From Mermis nigrescens (Eukaryota; Nematoda; Enoplea; Mermithida; Mermithidae): a stretch of 64,000 nucleotides of DNA. The notes below the pieces were generated by a model. That model was not told where the DNA came from and ran no database searches. It saw only the letters and a program-made list of their open reading frames with translations. Positions within the stretch are counted from its first letter, which is position 1. Each line of letters begins with the position of its first letter. The position numbers and the translations under genes were made by a program. This document shows positions 45,128 to 59,168 of this stretch, one piece after another. The stretch lies in the NCBI GenBank assembly GCA_036768485.1, contig JAVLUZ010000513.1, positions 1,637,413-1,701,412 of the forward strand, given 5' to 3'.

Positions 45128-48100
45128 TACCCCACTTTTAATTAGTATGATTTGAGTACATCAGTCAGTAAACACATACAGTAACATGCCATTATGACAG
45201 CAGTCCAAGAACACGGAAAACAATACTGTTCTTAACATCAGCATTATCCTTTTCAAACAAGACAACCTTACATTATTTTAACAGATCAAAGTTTTTCAGC
45301 ATTAACTTTACGCAAATATCAAGTGTAAGGAACACTAACGCTCAGATTTGGAAGTAAAATAAATTTGTAGTATAAACCACATTTTAACAACATATGATTA
45401 GTGCAAACTTCACACAACTACTAGGTGTAGAGAAAACTAATAGTCAGATTCTCAATTCTGATTTTACGTAGAACATTTTGAAAAAAATTAAGCTTCCGCA
45501 AGGCTCTAGAACAAGAGTTCAGTTAATAGGCAGTGTAAACTTTACACAACCACAGAGTTTAAAGAAAATTTCAGTCGGATTCGTAATTCTGATATTACGA
45601 TCAACATTTATGAAAAAATTAAGTCTCCACAATGGCCCAAGGACAAATAAATATCAGATGTATTAACGTAGACTCAAGCTACGTTCACTTCGCTTACTTA
45701 ACCCGAATCTCAAGCTTATGCGCTCAAACGGTGGTTCTCGCCCTTTTTAGGAGGTCGATCACCAGCCGGCGATTCGGGGGTAAGCGGCCCGGCCTATTCA
45801 AGGTAGCCCGTCCCTCTACCCACGCACCTATTGAAACTTCCTTACTTAACCCCTTTGAGATTAAGTACCTAATTAAAGTAAGTTCCCCGGAAACCTAATT
45901 GAGGGCTCAAAAAGATTATTATTTAACTTGTTTTGGACCGAATTCCGGTGCTTGAAAATATTAATGGTTCCTAAGTATAGTGTAGCACAAGGACAGAATT
46001 CAACAGCACGGAAATTCAACCGAGCCTAGCATCGTTAATTAAATAATTAATTTTTACAATATTTTTTGGACAGAAAAATTATGAAGCAATTAAAAAGCGA
46101 CAACATGGAGGATACATGCTGCTGACCGTCGTGTTACGCTAATCGGGTAAAATCAAACAATGTAATTAAACAAGGGCACAAAGCCCTGCCAAAGGCATAC
46201 AACAACTGATGCCAATTGGCACAAACACGAATGATTAAAAACAAAGCGTACGGCGAAAAGAAGCGTGCACACTACGCAGGAAACCTAACAGACGAGTTCT
46301 GCAGCCAAGCAGATAAAAAGGCACGTACGGAGTCTGCTCACGTACGGCGACGAAAAGAAAAAAGATACGCTCAGCGCGGAAGCTGGCGGAGAGGCTCTCA
46401 GGCTCAAAAACTAATTGTAAAATGTAAAATCTTAAAGTGCCGTCAAAACTGCGCTCGCACGCAGTTTTAACTGACGCGGAAAAAGAGGCGTAACAACACG
46501 AACCAAGAGATATGAAAAGGATCTATGAATACGACTATAGGCCTATGGGCAAAAGCTTACGGTAAAGGTATGTACAAACGAGACAGGCACAAATATGAGA
46601 CACACACATATGATCTTTTAACACTCGTAAGATATGATAACACACATACCAATTCGTACTCTAAGTCGCATTAAGCCCGAGTGCCCATTTTCCTATCCCG
46701 GATTTTGATTGAAAATATGTGGGGGAAAGGAATGAAAAATATGATAATTTTTAGGGAAGGTGGTCCCGGGCGACTCGCTTAAGCATTGTGCTTAACGGTC
46801 GTGTACGTGCGAATGGAAATTGAGCACAAGAATGTACATCTGGGGCGAATTTATTTACACTCCACTTTCTCTGTTCAGAAGTCGGGAGAGGTCGAATAGG
46901 ATAAAAATAAAGTACTTTTCAAGGGGTGGCGAACAAAAATATGGACAAACACGTATTTTTCACTGTCCACCACATTGTAAACTTTAAAAATCTGAACCGA
47001 ACGCCCTATTGAGTGTAAATAAATTCGGTTTGGGCCAGTTTGTAGCCCTTCGATTGTAGTACGTTTGTATAAGCCAAACTTATGTTCCGCAAAATATTTG
47101 ATATGATTTACCAATTAAATACGAAAAAACCTGTTTTTTTCGCCCATTTTACACCTCAGATTTCGAACTTTACACCCCCATAAACAACTCAATATTGCGT
47201 TTTTTTGAACGCGGTTTGCTTCGACGTGTAGCCCTTAAGAGTTACTTTATTTTTATCTATTAAAATTATCTTAACTCATAACCGAAAAAGTTGGCAGAGA
47301 AATCTTGGACAAAATCTGTTTTTTTACTCATCCACTAGAGTGTAAAGTTTAAACCCCTGGTACTGTGTATTGATTGTAGAAAAGTTTGAAGGTCAGATTC
47401 GTTATTCTGACCTCACAGAGAACATTTTTCAAAAAAAATTCATCATCCACGACGCTCTGGGCGGAAAAATTTTTTCAGTGTAAAGTTTACACCTGCACTA
47501 ATAACGCAATATTGATTGTAAAGAAACAAAATAAATTTTGACGTGTAGCGCTTAAGACGAGGCAGATTTAAAAGGTAGTTACCACGTTCTTTCTACTAAG
47601 TGGAGAATATGGCAGGGAAAAAATATTTTTTGTCTCAGACTCTTTACAATAAGCCGCCTCTAAATTCGAAAATATTACTTTTTAAGAAAAAATAAAAAAA
47701 GTTTCTCCTAGATTTTATAACCGTCTGCCTTTTGAAACCAATCAGACTGCATAGAATGTAAAACTGAGTTAGATATGCTCTTGCACATGAAAACAGTAAA
47801 AAACCGTCTAATTTACACTCCTGTGCAACAACCAATGAGTGTAAAGAAATTTTAAGACCAGATTCGTAACCTACTAATTAGGGAAAACATTTTATAAAAA
47901 AATTCATCATACACGACGCTACGGGCGGAAAAATTTTTTCAGTGTAAAGTTTACACTTGCACTAATAACGCAATATTGATTGTAAAGAAACAAAATAAAT
48001 TTTGACGTGTAGCGCTTAAGACGAGGCACATTTTAAGGGTAGCTACCACGTTTTGTCTACCAAGTGGAGAATATGGCAGGGAAAAATTTTTTTGTCCCAG

Positions 48101-48615
48101 ACTCTTTACAATAAACCGCCTCTAAATTCGAGAATATTACTTTTAAAAAAAATTTAAAAAAGTCTCCCCTAGATTTTTTAACCGTCTACATTTTGAAACC
48201 AATCAGACTGCATAGAATGTAAAACTGAGTTAGATTTGCTTGGCCACATGAAAACTGTAAAAAAACAGTCTAATTTACACTCCTGTGCAACAACCAATGA
48301 GTGTAAAGAAATTTTAAGACCAGATTCGTAACCTACTAATTAGGGAAAACATTTTTTAAAAAAATTGGCCCTCCGCAAATTATTTGAATTTTTGATGTAA
48401 ACTTTACACACTCACGACGCGCTCGGTATTGAGTGTAAACAAGAAAAAAATGGGGGCACTAAGTTTTTTTATTATCTACCTTTTAAAAAAACCGCACCTC
48501 TCAGATGTGTGCCGTTATAGCTGTGAGGGGGGGACACAAATTTCGCACTCGCTGTGAAAAACATATAAGAAAAAAGGGTGGCCAAGTATATTATAGGTAG
48601 CGCTATCGCGCTACC

Positions 48616-48619
<4 letters not shown>
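45128..48619. repeat. Module 2 body
   Basis: 3.5 kb, a direct copy of module 1 body without the hAT-like MITE and without about 150 bp corresponding to 42338-42480. The basic frame at 46216-46470 differs from module 1 by a 1-bp change in an A-run that shifts the C-terminus. It contains the 465-bp tandem duplication and ends in the palindrome before (TA)n. Confidence 0.85.

Positions 48620-48712
<93 letters not shown>
48620..48712. repeat. Central (TA)n array of the giant palindrome
   Basis: About 46 TA units. The sequences on both sides (before 48619, after 48713) are inverted copies: ATAGGTAGCGC...ATATACTTGGCC, CACAGCGAGTGCGAAATTTG and CAGCTATAACGGCACACA occur in mirror order. Confidence 0.95.
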
Positions 48713-48714
<2 letters not shown>

Positions 48715-49491
48715 TAGGTTGCGCGACGCGATAGCGCTACCTATAATATACTTGGCCTCCTTGTTTCTTATATGTCTATCACAGCGAGTGCGAAATTTGT
48801 TCCCCCCCCTCACAGCTATAACGGCACACATCTAGGAGGTGCGGTTTTTTTTAATCGATGGATAATTAAAAAATTCGATGTCAGTCGTTTTTTTTGTTTA
48901 CACTCAATACCGAGTTAGCAATGAGCGTGTAAAGTGTAAACCGAAAAATCAAATAATTTGGGGAGGGCCAATTTTTTTCAAAATGTTGCCCCCGAGCTGT
49001 AGATTACGAATCAGACCTTAAAATTTCTTTACACTCGATGGTTGTTGCACAAAAGTGTAAAGTATACGTGTTTGTTACTCTTTGCGTGTCCTTCAGCTTA
49101 TCTAACTCAATTTTGGTTTCTGTGCAGTCCAATCAGTTTTATAATGTAGAGGGTTGCAAAATCTCAATACCGAATTTTTTGTTTTTCTTATAATGCAATA
49201 TTTCTTTATCTGTGATTGTTTTAGTGTAAAAGGTTCGAGACGAAAACGATGTTTCTTCATCTACTCCGCTACGTAGGCGGAACATGCTAATTATGCTTAA
49301 AAGGATCCCTGACCTTAGCGTTACAGATCCCAGCTTATTTTGTTTCTATACACCCAATATTCCGGTATTAGCACAAGTGTAAAGTTTACACCGAGAAGCA
49401 TTTTTGCGCCCAGAGCGTCGTAGATGATGCATTTTTTAAAATGTTCTCCGTAAGGTCAGAATAACGAATCTAACCTTAAAACTTTTCTACA

Positions 49492-50100
49492 GCCAGTGTT
49501 TGTTGAGGTATGAAGAGGTGAATGTTGAATTATACCTACACCTATTTTCTAATGCAGATAGATAACTCCGTATTGCATATTGTTTGATCAGATTTTCCTT
49601 ATTTCAGAGGTTTTTGGCTTTCTTTAATAAATAATTATTTTTATCATCATAAATGCACTATTTTTAGACTTCAGTAGAATGATGAATATTTTTCAAAATA
49701 GTTTAATCAAGCTGAAATCTTCCGATATGTCGAGTTGGCGCAGTGGTTGACAAGTCCGTTCTCGGATGCGGTCTTAAGAAAAGAATGATGGTTCGAATCT
49801 TCTGAATGCTGACTTTTTTCATTTTTTTAATTCTCTTGGCAGAACCATGCACTTCATTTGACTTATTCATCTATTTAGGTTCTGCAGATAGCACTTTTTT
49901 GTTTTTTAAATTTCGCCTCAGTTCTCGAATGGGAGTGTGAAGAGTACGAAAATCTGGGGGTGAAAAGACACATTTTGGCCGAGTTTTCGACTTGTCCATG
50001 TCCGCCAACAACTCCGGTTATGAGTTTTAGGAAATTTTTTCTGACAGATATGTACTACGGATCAAGGGCTATCTTGTGCTTACCAGCAAACTTTTCTACA
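49492..50100. repeat. Extra 609-bp segment in module 3 with 12-bp direct repeats
   Basis: AACTTTTCTACA occurs just before and at the end of the segment, whereas modules 1 and 2 have one copy at the matching place. The segment contains a tRNA-like sequence. It is either an insertion with a 12-bp duplication or a repeat unit lost elsewhere. Confidence 0.65.
49729..49813 (+). tRNA. tRNA-like sequence (probably a pseudogene)
   Basis: GTTGGCGCAGTGGTTGAC resembles an A box and GGTTCGAATC is a good B box. The gap between, with TCTTAAGAAAAGA, resembles a long variable arm as in Leu/Ser tRNAs, and a T-run follows. The acceptor ends do not pair, so it is a relic or the head of a short retroelement. 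Confidence 0.4.
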
Positions 50101-50885
50101 ATCAATACGCAGTTAATACCAGGGTTTTAAACTTTACACTCTAGTGGATGAGTAAAAAAACAGATTTTGTTCAAGATTTCTCTGCTAACTTTTTCGGTTT
50201 TGAGTTGGGATGAATTGAATAAAATAGAAATAAAGTAACTTTTAATGGCTACACGTCAAAGCAAGCCGCGTTGAAAAAACGTAATATTGAGTTGTTTATG
50301 GGGTGTAAAGGTCGAAATCTGAGGTGTAAAGTGGGCGAAAAAAACTGGTTTTTTCGTATTTTAATTGGTAAATCATATCAAATATTTTGCGGAACATAAG
50401 TTTGGCACATACAAACGTACTACAATCAAAGGGCGACAAACAGGCCCGAACCGAATATATTTACATTCAATGGGGCGTTGGGTTCAGATTTTTAAAGTTT
50501 ACAATGTGGTGGACAGTTGAAAATACGTGTTTGTATATTTTTTGTTCGCCACTTTCTCTGTTCAGAAGTCGGGCGAGGTCGAATAGGATAAAAATAAAGT
50601 ACTTTCTAAGGGGTAAGCGTCACAGCGAATTGCATTTGTTTACATCAGTATTTAGCTTTTTCGAGAGGTGTAAAGTCAAAAAACTGGGGGAGTTAAACGT
50701 GTTTCTGTCTTGTTTTTTCTGTCAAGTTCTGGGTTATGAGTCTGGACATGATCTCAAGTCTAAAAATGAACCAGAAACCAAATGTGATACGCCAGTTTGT
50801 TTGCATACAACAGTGGTGTAAAGTGGATGACATGTGATATTTATTTTTTTGATGTACTGAAATCACGCTAATTAAAAGTAGTGTA

Positions 50886-52207
<1,322 letters not shown>

Positions 52208-55200
52208 TCATCCCTTCTTCGCCTTTACTTTGACTACAGACATCAGTCCTATCTCAGGCATCGCAGCAGCTTCCTTGGTACCCAGACCTAATTTAGGTCC
52301 AGCTGCTTTAGGACCGGGCGTAATAAATCCTAAAAAGGTGCCATTTTTATGACGACTTTGTCAGCAGAGAACATTTTTCTAGCTACTTGGAAGACTGACA
52401 ATCGTTTCTCAAACAATTAATAGACTATATTAGATAAGACTAGAATAAAATCAACTTTTGAAGAAAAAAATTTATGTACATGTTTTATAAATTGATGTCT
52501 CAGGTTATGTCAAAAATTTTGCTCAATATGGCAAATATGGTCTACTCCGAACACAAACGAACACATTTTATGATAAAAAAACATGCTGAGCTGAGTTGGA
52601 CAAAAAATTTTAATTCATCGGAAGCAAATATTTCAAAAATTGCAGCCTTTTCCAAATTGCATTTTCACAAGCGGACCAAAGGAAATTAAATTTGTGAAAA
52701 TGGAATAATCAAAAATATTAAAATAAAGCATATTTTCTGATAAAGTCAAATATCCTGAGCTCAGAAAAAATAATTTTGATTCGATCCCTACTGTTTGAAA
52801 AGTAACAGTCCATTTGAAGATTAAACCTATCTAGCCCATGGGGTACCAAAGAAAACAAAAAGAATTTTTCAGTCTTTCGGCCTATGAAGGTATACATTAG
52901 CCTAAGCTGCTATACAAAAGGTTGGAATCGTAACCACACGTGTTCTTAGGGGGTTTGGGGGTTTGACCCCCAGAATGGCAAGTTACCCCGGCAAAATAGC
53001 TGCGACGACTCCCAGAATCATCTATTTTTTGTAAAAGTTGGTGAAACTTGTAAAAAGTATCTCTTTAAGCGTTTTTAGCCCATTTTCGGCTCAAAAATAT
53101 CAAATTTTCAGCATTTCGCGCCATAAAACACATTGTTTGACCATATTTTGTTCAATTAACTCGATTTTTAAAAATTTTTTTCATAATTTCTTGACGTGTA
53201 CCCATCGGTTTTTAGCCCATAAAAGGCACTTTTAAATAATTTCTATGCTGACCCTCCCAGAATTCCTATGATGTACATGTATGATCATAACCACAATATG
53301 TACCTACCCTCGTGGCTGAATTTGCCATCAGTTTTGTACACCAGCTCAGGCTACGGATGCACATATAACTATAGTCTGTTTAACATAACTTCGTGCATAA
53401 ATTCTAAGAATTTTCGACGACAGTAAGCCGAGGGTTATTTTAATTATATATCAGATCAAAGCTGATAATCGAATCTGTCAGCTTATTGTCGGAGATAATT
53501 TTAAAATTTATGAACGAAGTTGTGTGAAACAGACTATAAGCGTGAGCGCCTGCCCCCATGAATAATAGGAAGCATTATCCAGACACTAGCTTCCAAGCAC
53601 ACTGTCAAGGCGCAGTATGATAGATCATTAAAAACAAATGCTAAGTATGTTTACTATATTGAAAAAAATTTAAAAAAATGACGGCTGTTACTTTCAAACA
53701 ATCACGCCCAATCAAAATTATTATTTTTTCGAATTCAGAACATACGACCCTATCGAAATTATGTTTTATTCGATAATTTTGAAGCAACTCATAATCACAA
53801 GTCTTATTTTTTATTTGGAAAAATTTGATTTTCAAATAAAGATGAATTTTCGAAGTTAGCATTTTCGGACGAATTATTCATCTTTTCTGAACTTGGCACA
53901 TTCGACTTTATGATAAAGCACCTTTTGTTTTAGAATTTGAGTAGCCCATATTATCTACTTCAGCCAATTTCGCTCGCCTAATGAAGTAAAAACTGCTAGA
54001 AAATCTAAGCTCATCGGTAAATGCACGATACTCCCGTTACTATAGTCTGTTTCACATAACTTCGTGCATAAATCCTAAGAATTTCCATCGACAGTAAGCC
54101 GAGGGTTACAATAACTTTATATCAGATCAATGCTATAATCGCAATCTGTCATCTTATTGTCGGGGATTGTTTTAAAATTTATGACCGAAGTTGTGTGAAA
54201 CAGACTATAATGAATAGATGAAGTTTCCAGCGCCTACGTGCAAAAATAGATTAAAAAGTTATGCCAGAAGCAAACAAGTTTTAGCTTTTTACCTGGGTGA
54301 TCAAAAGAAAGCATACATTATGCATCTTGAAGTGTGTGTGTGTATGTGTTTGTGGCTTAGTTCTAAATTTTCCTTATCACTACGAAGAATTTGACATGTC
54401 GAGTGCCAAAACCTTTAGTTTAGGGTGGTCAATATAGAGTCAGCTGAGGGATAAAAGAGTGGTACGGTAACCGGCTCTTATGAAGCCTAGTAGCTATCCA
54501 ATTTTTAAAGTTTTTCTTACATTACAAATATACCTACATATGATATAAGCTTTGTATTTCTTATAAGAGTGTTTATCAAGATGTGAGTGCGGAAAGAGAA
54601 GCCGCCAGTAACGCTAGAAACCAAGGTGCATAATCATCTGGTAAGTATCTGATTCGCTGTTCTGTATCACAGCATTTTAGCAAGAAATATACATTAATAT
54701 AGTTTTAGTCCTAGTTCTGTCTTCTACTGATATGGTTTTCAGCAATGTTAATCAATATCTATCCCGTAAACCTGGGCCCGGTTTTCATACGTTCAGGCTT
54801 ACGCCATGCTTCATTATTCAAAGATACGCGGTCAAGTTTAAGCCTGGCTTAAGCCGACTTTCATGTGCGCAGGCTTAAGCCAGGCTTAAAGCTAACATTA
54901 ATGTTGAAACATACGACATCAAAATTGAATAATTCATATGTTTATCATGATAGGGTTCAAGCCTGGCTTAAGCCACACTTAGAGGAACCGGACGCTGATT
55001 TTCTTCCTCGCTTGTTTGGTTTTGCTTAAACACCAATATTAAACCCCTCAATTCGACTTAAGCGCACAAGGATAAAAATTCGTATCAATTTGATAATCTA
55101 AAAAGCTTAAAAAAAGAAAAATTACTAGCGCATTCGTCAGTTCACCCGACACAGTACATTATAGCTATTAGAAAGCAAATCGGAAAACCAAAAAAACATT

Positions 55201-56018
55201 GAAAATGTGTACATAATCACGAAATTATTAAAATTACAAATTGCAAATAAAATCTGAAGTATTTTGGCAATCCCGAGTTCAATCAAATTTATCTTCTGCG
55301 CCTACTCTTTATGTTTTTTGTATGATGAACGAAAAACTGGATTATATGATACCGCCTATGCGAATTAGCAGAAGTTACATAAACTAAGGCCAAACATCGG
55401 ATGCGCGAATCAGAAATCTGGAGTCAGAACTGAAGGACTAAACGAAGCAAAATTCAGGGCAGAATACGAATAAACATGGTGGTGTTTTACAAAGAGTAAA
55501 TTACTTTAGATTATGCGCAAGTCGTAAAAGCTGAGTTTTGCGCTATTTCAATACTATAATTTGAGGCCATTATTTTATTCCTTCTTAAACCCTCATTTCG
55601 GGTTGACCAAAATGACTTGCCATGCCGTATGACCCAGATTTCAAACAACCGCACACGAGCTAGACTTATGCAGACCTCCCCAGAATTAAGTTGCTGCCCA
55701 TAAAGGTATGCCTGAGATTCGAAAAAGTATATTTTAAATCACTTTCTTTGACAATCTTCAAAACGTTATGCTTTTATTATATTATCTTAATCGCTAGTAA
55801 ATTAATTTACCTAGTCCTCCGCCTGGCCGAGCAACCTTGCTCGTAAGTGCTAATGATTGAGCAGGTCCCATAGACACTGATTTCTCTGCTTTGGGTGATG
55901 CCTTTGGTGCTTCTACTTTTTCAGGTTCCGGAGGGGGTGGTTCGTTAGGCGGGGCGGGCTCAGCCGGCGGCGTCTCCGGTTCAGTCGCTTTAGCCGCTTT
56001 ACTTCCACCTCCACACAT
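52208..56018 (-). CDS. Two-exon gene of unknown function, 109 codons
   Basis: Exon 1 is 56018-55811 and exon 2 is 52329-52208. The donor G|GTAAAT and acceptor TTTTTAG|GA are consensus-like, and the split codon becomes GGA. Exon 1 reads MCGGGSKAAKATEPETPPAE, a Pro/Glu-rich stretch, then KAEKSVSMGPAQSLALTSK and PGGGLG. Exon 2 reads FITPGPKAAGPKLGLGTKEA, PEIGLMSVVKVKAKKG, stop. PGGGLG (end of exon 1) and KLGLGTK echo each other across the junction, which supports the join. No signal peptide, membrane segment or known domain was recognised; it is probably disordered. The 3.5-kb intron holds two TATAGTCTG MITEs, one CATACATG element and one GGGCCCGG element. Confidence 0.75.
52935..53283. mobile_element. 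CATACATG-family hAT-like MITE (349 bp)
   Basis: It starts CACACGTGTTCTTAGGGGG and ends GATGTACATGTATG. Flanks are ATCGTAAC (52927-52934) and ATCATAAC (53284-53291), seven of eight. It is colinear with 12240-12652 but shorter. Confidence 0.85.
53370..53538. mobile_element. TATAGTCTG MITE (169 bp)
   Basis: Ends TATAGTCTGTTTAACATAAC and complement TATAGTCTGTTTCACACAAC. Closely similar to 34353-34521 and 54041-54209. Confidence 0.85.
54041..54209. mobile_element. TATAGTCTG MITE (169 bp)
   Basis: Same length and ends as the copy at 53370. It lies in the intron of the 109-codon gene, with TA at the edges. Confidence 0.85.
54774..54993. mobile_element. Short GGGCCCGG-type element with GGCTTAAGCC palindromes
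   Basis: The left end GGGCCCGGTTTTCATACG resembles that of 23493-25259. The right end (complement GCGTCCGGTTCC) is degenerate. Inside are GGCTTAAGCC and AAGCCTGGCTT in both orientations, echoing the TTAACC palindromes of the larger element. Confidence 0.5.
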
Positions 56019-56929
56019 AATGACTGAAATACTCGGCGCGGCTTAAATGTGCGTCTGTTTGCGAAAGCTCGCTTGTAATAACCTTTATATCTGGAGTGAA
56101 AAATTTTTAAATTATTATGGAATTAAATGTCATTTCTCGTACAATAACGCTTCAGATTTGATACTTTTATACAGTCATATAAACGGCTACATCATTCCTA
56201 CATGAAAAATTTGTTCAATTAGGTTTGTGAATTGTTAGCTATGAGTCAATCAGGTGGAAATAAATTTGATATTTAGCCGACATCCTTTGACGGAATACAA
56301 TTTTTGAAGAGCATAAAATTTCTATATTTATAGTTATAGTTATGTAATTTTTATACGTGCACCATGCTAGTTTACATGCTTGCTTCATTCTTTAAACTAA
56401 TAGCATGCTTCTTCTGAGCTTTTGTTTTTCTGTTTATCGTTATTTATTTCTTTATTCCTCTTTATACCTTTGTCATATTGATGACATTCTATTGCTTAAA
56501 TGTAATGTATTCAAAAAATAACAAGTGGGTAATGACTTGCCTTGTCCTAAGAAAGTCGAATACAATTATTGTCAATAATTATTACTTGCCGTCTTGTTAA
56601 CACTGTATCAAAGATAGTATGAGAGATAAGTCAAAATACGACCATCCGACAGAAATTCGTATGGTGGAATGAAGATATTGTGCCTATTTGTAAAGTAATG
56701 GCATGCAGCAGATTAAACGCCAGTTTAAAAATGTGAAGCAGAATTTAAACTTAGGGTTTTTTTCTTCTGTTTAATGCACGTATGCGTCCTTTGTGAGTGG
56801 AACTTATTTTTATAGTGCATGAGGCCGCTCGGAAATCACGCATTACTGTAACACTCGATTTTTTTCATCGCCGGGCTCGACAAACGATCCATATTTCACA
56901 GAACACAAGCTTGCAATTCCCTCATAAAC
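56019..56929. other. 5' flank of the 109-codon gene
   Basis: No repeats or ORFs supported. It should include the promoter of the gene starting at 56018; no core motif was convincingly identified. Confidence 0.4.
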
Positions 56930-57101
56930 TATAGTCTGTTTCACACAAGTTTAAGCATAACCTTTAGAAACTATCACAGGCAATAATCTGACAGATTGCG
57001 ATTGTTGTATCGATCAAATATATTATTATCGTAATCCGCCGGCTTACTGTGAGTATTAAAATTTTTGAAACTAATGCCAACCTCATGTGAAACAGACTAT
57101 A
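56930..57101. mobile_element. TATAGTCTG MITE (172 bp)
   Basis: Starts TATAGTCTGTTTCACACAAG and ends with the complement of TATAGTCTGTTTCACATGAG. The internal CTGACAGATTGCGATT matches the family. Confidence 0.85.
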
Positions 57102-58484
57102 CTTATTAATAAAAACCACAAATTTAACCTTAAACTACGAGTACGGTACGAAAACTTTTTTGATTAATTTTTGTACCTAGGGTGTTAGAAAAGATAGATA
57201 AATTTTTATAGTAAGTTCCAAAACTCAAGCAGTTGTAATGACCACAGATGCAGAGCATGGCTGATCTGAGGGGTCAGCCATTCAAAGGAAGAATCAAAAC
57301 ATTGAAATTTCTTGAGCCAAAATGACCCCCAAGACGGGTATAAGCGCTAAAATAGCGTTAAAACTACGTTATTACAGAGTTTATGGTCAATTTGAAATAC
57401 TTTTGAAAATTTTCAATTTTCATTCACTTTTAGCCTTCCTCTTACCTTATTTTCCTGGGAAGTTTCTCCATTTTCCTGGGGTTCTTGACCCCGTAAACTC
57501 CCCCGTGCACGTCGATTGGGGTGCATTCCCGCCGCATAGGTCACTTCCGCCACATAGTTCATTTCCGCCGCATAGGTCACTTCCGCCGCATAGTTCACTT
57601 CCGCCGCATAGTACAGTTCCGCCGCATATTACGGAATAATTGCTATATGCGCTACGATTTGCCAAAGTGAGGTGGGCGGACCCAACATAAAATGGTCTTA
57701 TTTCTTGAAAACTTCGCTGAGATAATCGGTCAAAACTGCATTTTCCTACATTTTTCAACACAAGGTCATAAAATAGGTTCTTTTCAATAATTTTCTACTA
57801 TATTGGCTGTAAAAGTGTCATCTTTAGCCAAATTTGAGGTAATTTATGGTAAATAATGCTCACGATGCGAACCACCTACATTTTTAAGACTTTCTTACAT
57901 AAAGATGCAATTTTCTCACCAGGCAAATTTGTACTAGCTTCAATACTCGTACGTTTAGTATCACCAAAACGAATATATACGGGGCTCAGTCACATCCCAC
58001 TTATCCTCATACTTTTCTGTGTTCTATATTCATGTGTGATTGTATCTGTTAAAAAGAATTTATAAAATCAGGTGCATGGAAGTTCTCATTCGTCTTAAAT
58101 GACAACACTATGCAACAAAAAATGAACTATTATTAAGACAATTATTCGATGACTAATAAAACATCGTTTTCAATTAATAACAGTAAACTAATTCGCGTTG
58201 TTAGCATCAAATTTTTCTACAAAGAAAAGCTCATTTAGAATTCAATTTTTAACATTGAACTAGCAAATGGGGCGCTTCGCTGACCCATCTGCTAGAGTGT
58301 TTGTAAACAAATAATATCTTAACCAGTAATTAGTATAAAAAATGGAATGACACTGCAATGGATCGGCGAGCGGTTTATATATTTTTTATATCTAGCTGAG
58401 CTGCCCGGCGTTGCCCTGGCTGAACTTAGGCCTGATAGCTGTGTGGGATTGAGATGTCTCTTGTTTTTTTATTTTTCGGGACTT

Positions 58485-58925
58485 TTGATGTTTTTGGGAT
58501 ATTTCTAAAAAAATTGTTGGTAAAAACATATTGTATTTTTTAAATTTTTTAAAACTGTCTTTTGTCAACCATTTCTTTGATTAAATCCATATTTCTGACG
58601 TTATAGAATGGTTCTGAGAATTCTTTATCCTAAATCATATTTTTGATGTTCTGGGATGTTCTGGAAATTATACCATTAGATGGTTTGGGATGTTTAAAAA
58701 TTTTGTTTGATCATAACCATATTTTTAACGTTTTAGAATATTAAAAAAACTTTTTTGGTCCAAAACCATACTTTTGATGTTTTTGGAGGTTTAAAAATTT
58801 TTTTGGTCAAAACCATATTTTTGATGTTTTGGGGTTTTAAAAAATTTTTTGGTCAAAACCTTTTTTTCGATGTTTTGGGATGTTTAAAGATTTTTTTGGT
58901 GCAAACCATATTTTTGATGTTTTGG
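58485..58925. repeat. About 60-bp minisatellite, seven or so copies
   Basis: The unit contains ACCATATTTTTGATGTTTTG, GGATGTTTAAAAA and a TTTTTTGGTC block. Copies are degenerate at the left and more alike at the right. Confidence 0.85.
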
Positions 58926-58929
58926 GACC

Positions 58930-59168
58930 CCAATCTTACAGCACAAGATATGTTATAGCACTGGGTATGGTATATCACGTCCTATCTTGTAGCATGGGGT
59001 ATGTTATATCACGTCCTATCCTGTAACACTGGGTATGTTATATCACGTCCTCTCTTATAGCATGGGGCATGTTATATCACGTCCTATTGTATAGCATGAA
59101 GTATGTTACATCACGTCCTATTGTATAGCATTGAGTATGTTGTATCACGTCCTATCTTATAGCGTCGG
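58930..59168. repeat. About 37-bp minisatellite, six copies
   Basis: The unit is built from GTATGTTATATCACGTCCTA plus TCTTGTAGCATGGG or a variant. It directly follows the 60-bp minisatellite. Confidence 0.9.

Larger units (their letters stand above)
48713..50885. repeat. Module 3 body, inverted and diverged
   Basis: It is the complement of the module bodies, from the ATAGCGCTACCTAT end to an AATTAAAAGTAGTG boundary. It lacks part of the body, including the 88-codon ORF region, and has an extra 609-bp segment (49492-50100). Confidence 0.8.

Noticed and set aside
45632..45898. 88-codon ORF conserved between modules as evidence for a new protein
   Set aside because: Differences between the copies mostly change amino acids, with no excess of silent changes, so conservation only reflects recent duplication.
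46216..46470. Basic ORF (MIKNKAYGEKKRAHYAG) as a possible DNA-binding protein of the modules
   Set aside because: The two copies differ by a frameshift after 50 codons and the start is a TTG; no domain recognised.
57506..57633. Regular 18-bp repeats considered as a CRISPR array
   Set aside because: There are no unique spacers, the genome is animal, and the array is mirrored at the other end of an element.
57322..57639. 105-codon frame with SLPPHSS repeats
   Set aside because: The 18-bp repeat equals six codons, so all frames stay open; the complement also reads as Cys/Gly repeats. It is a transposon arm, not a protein.
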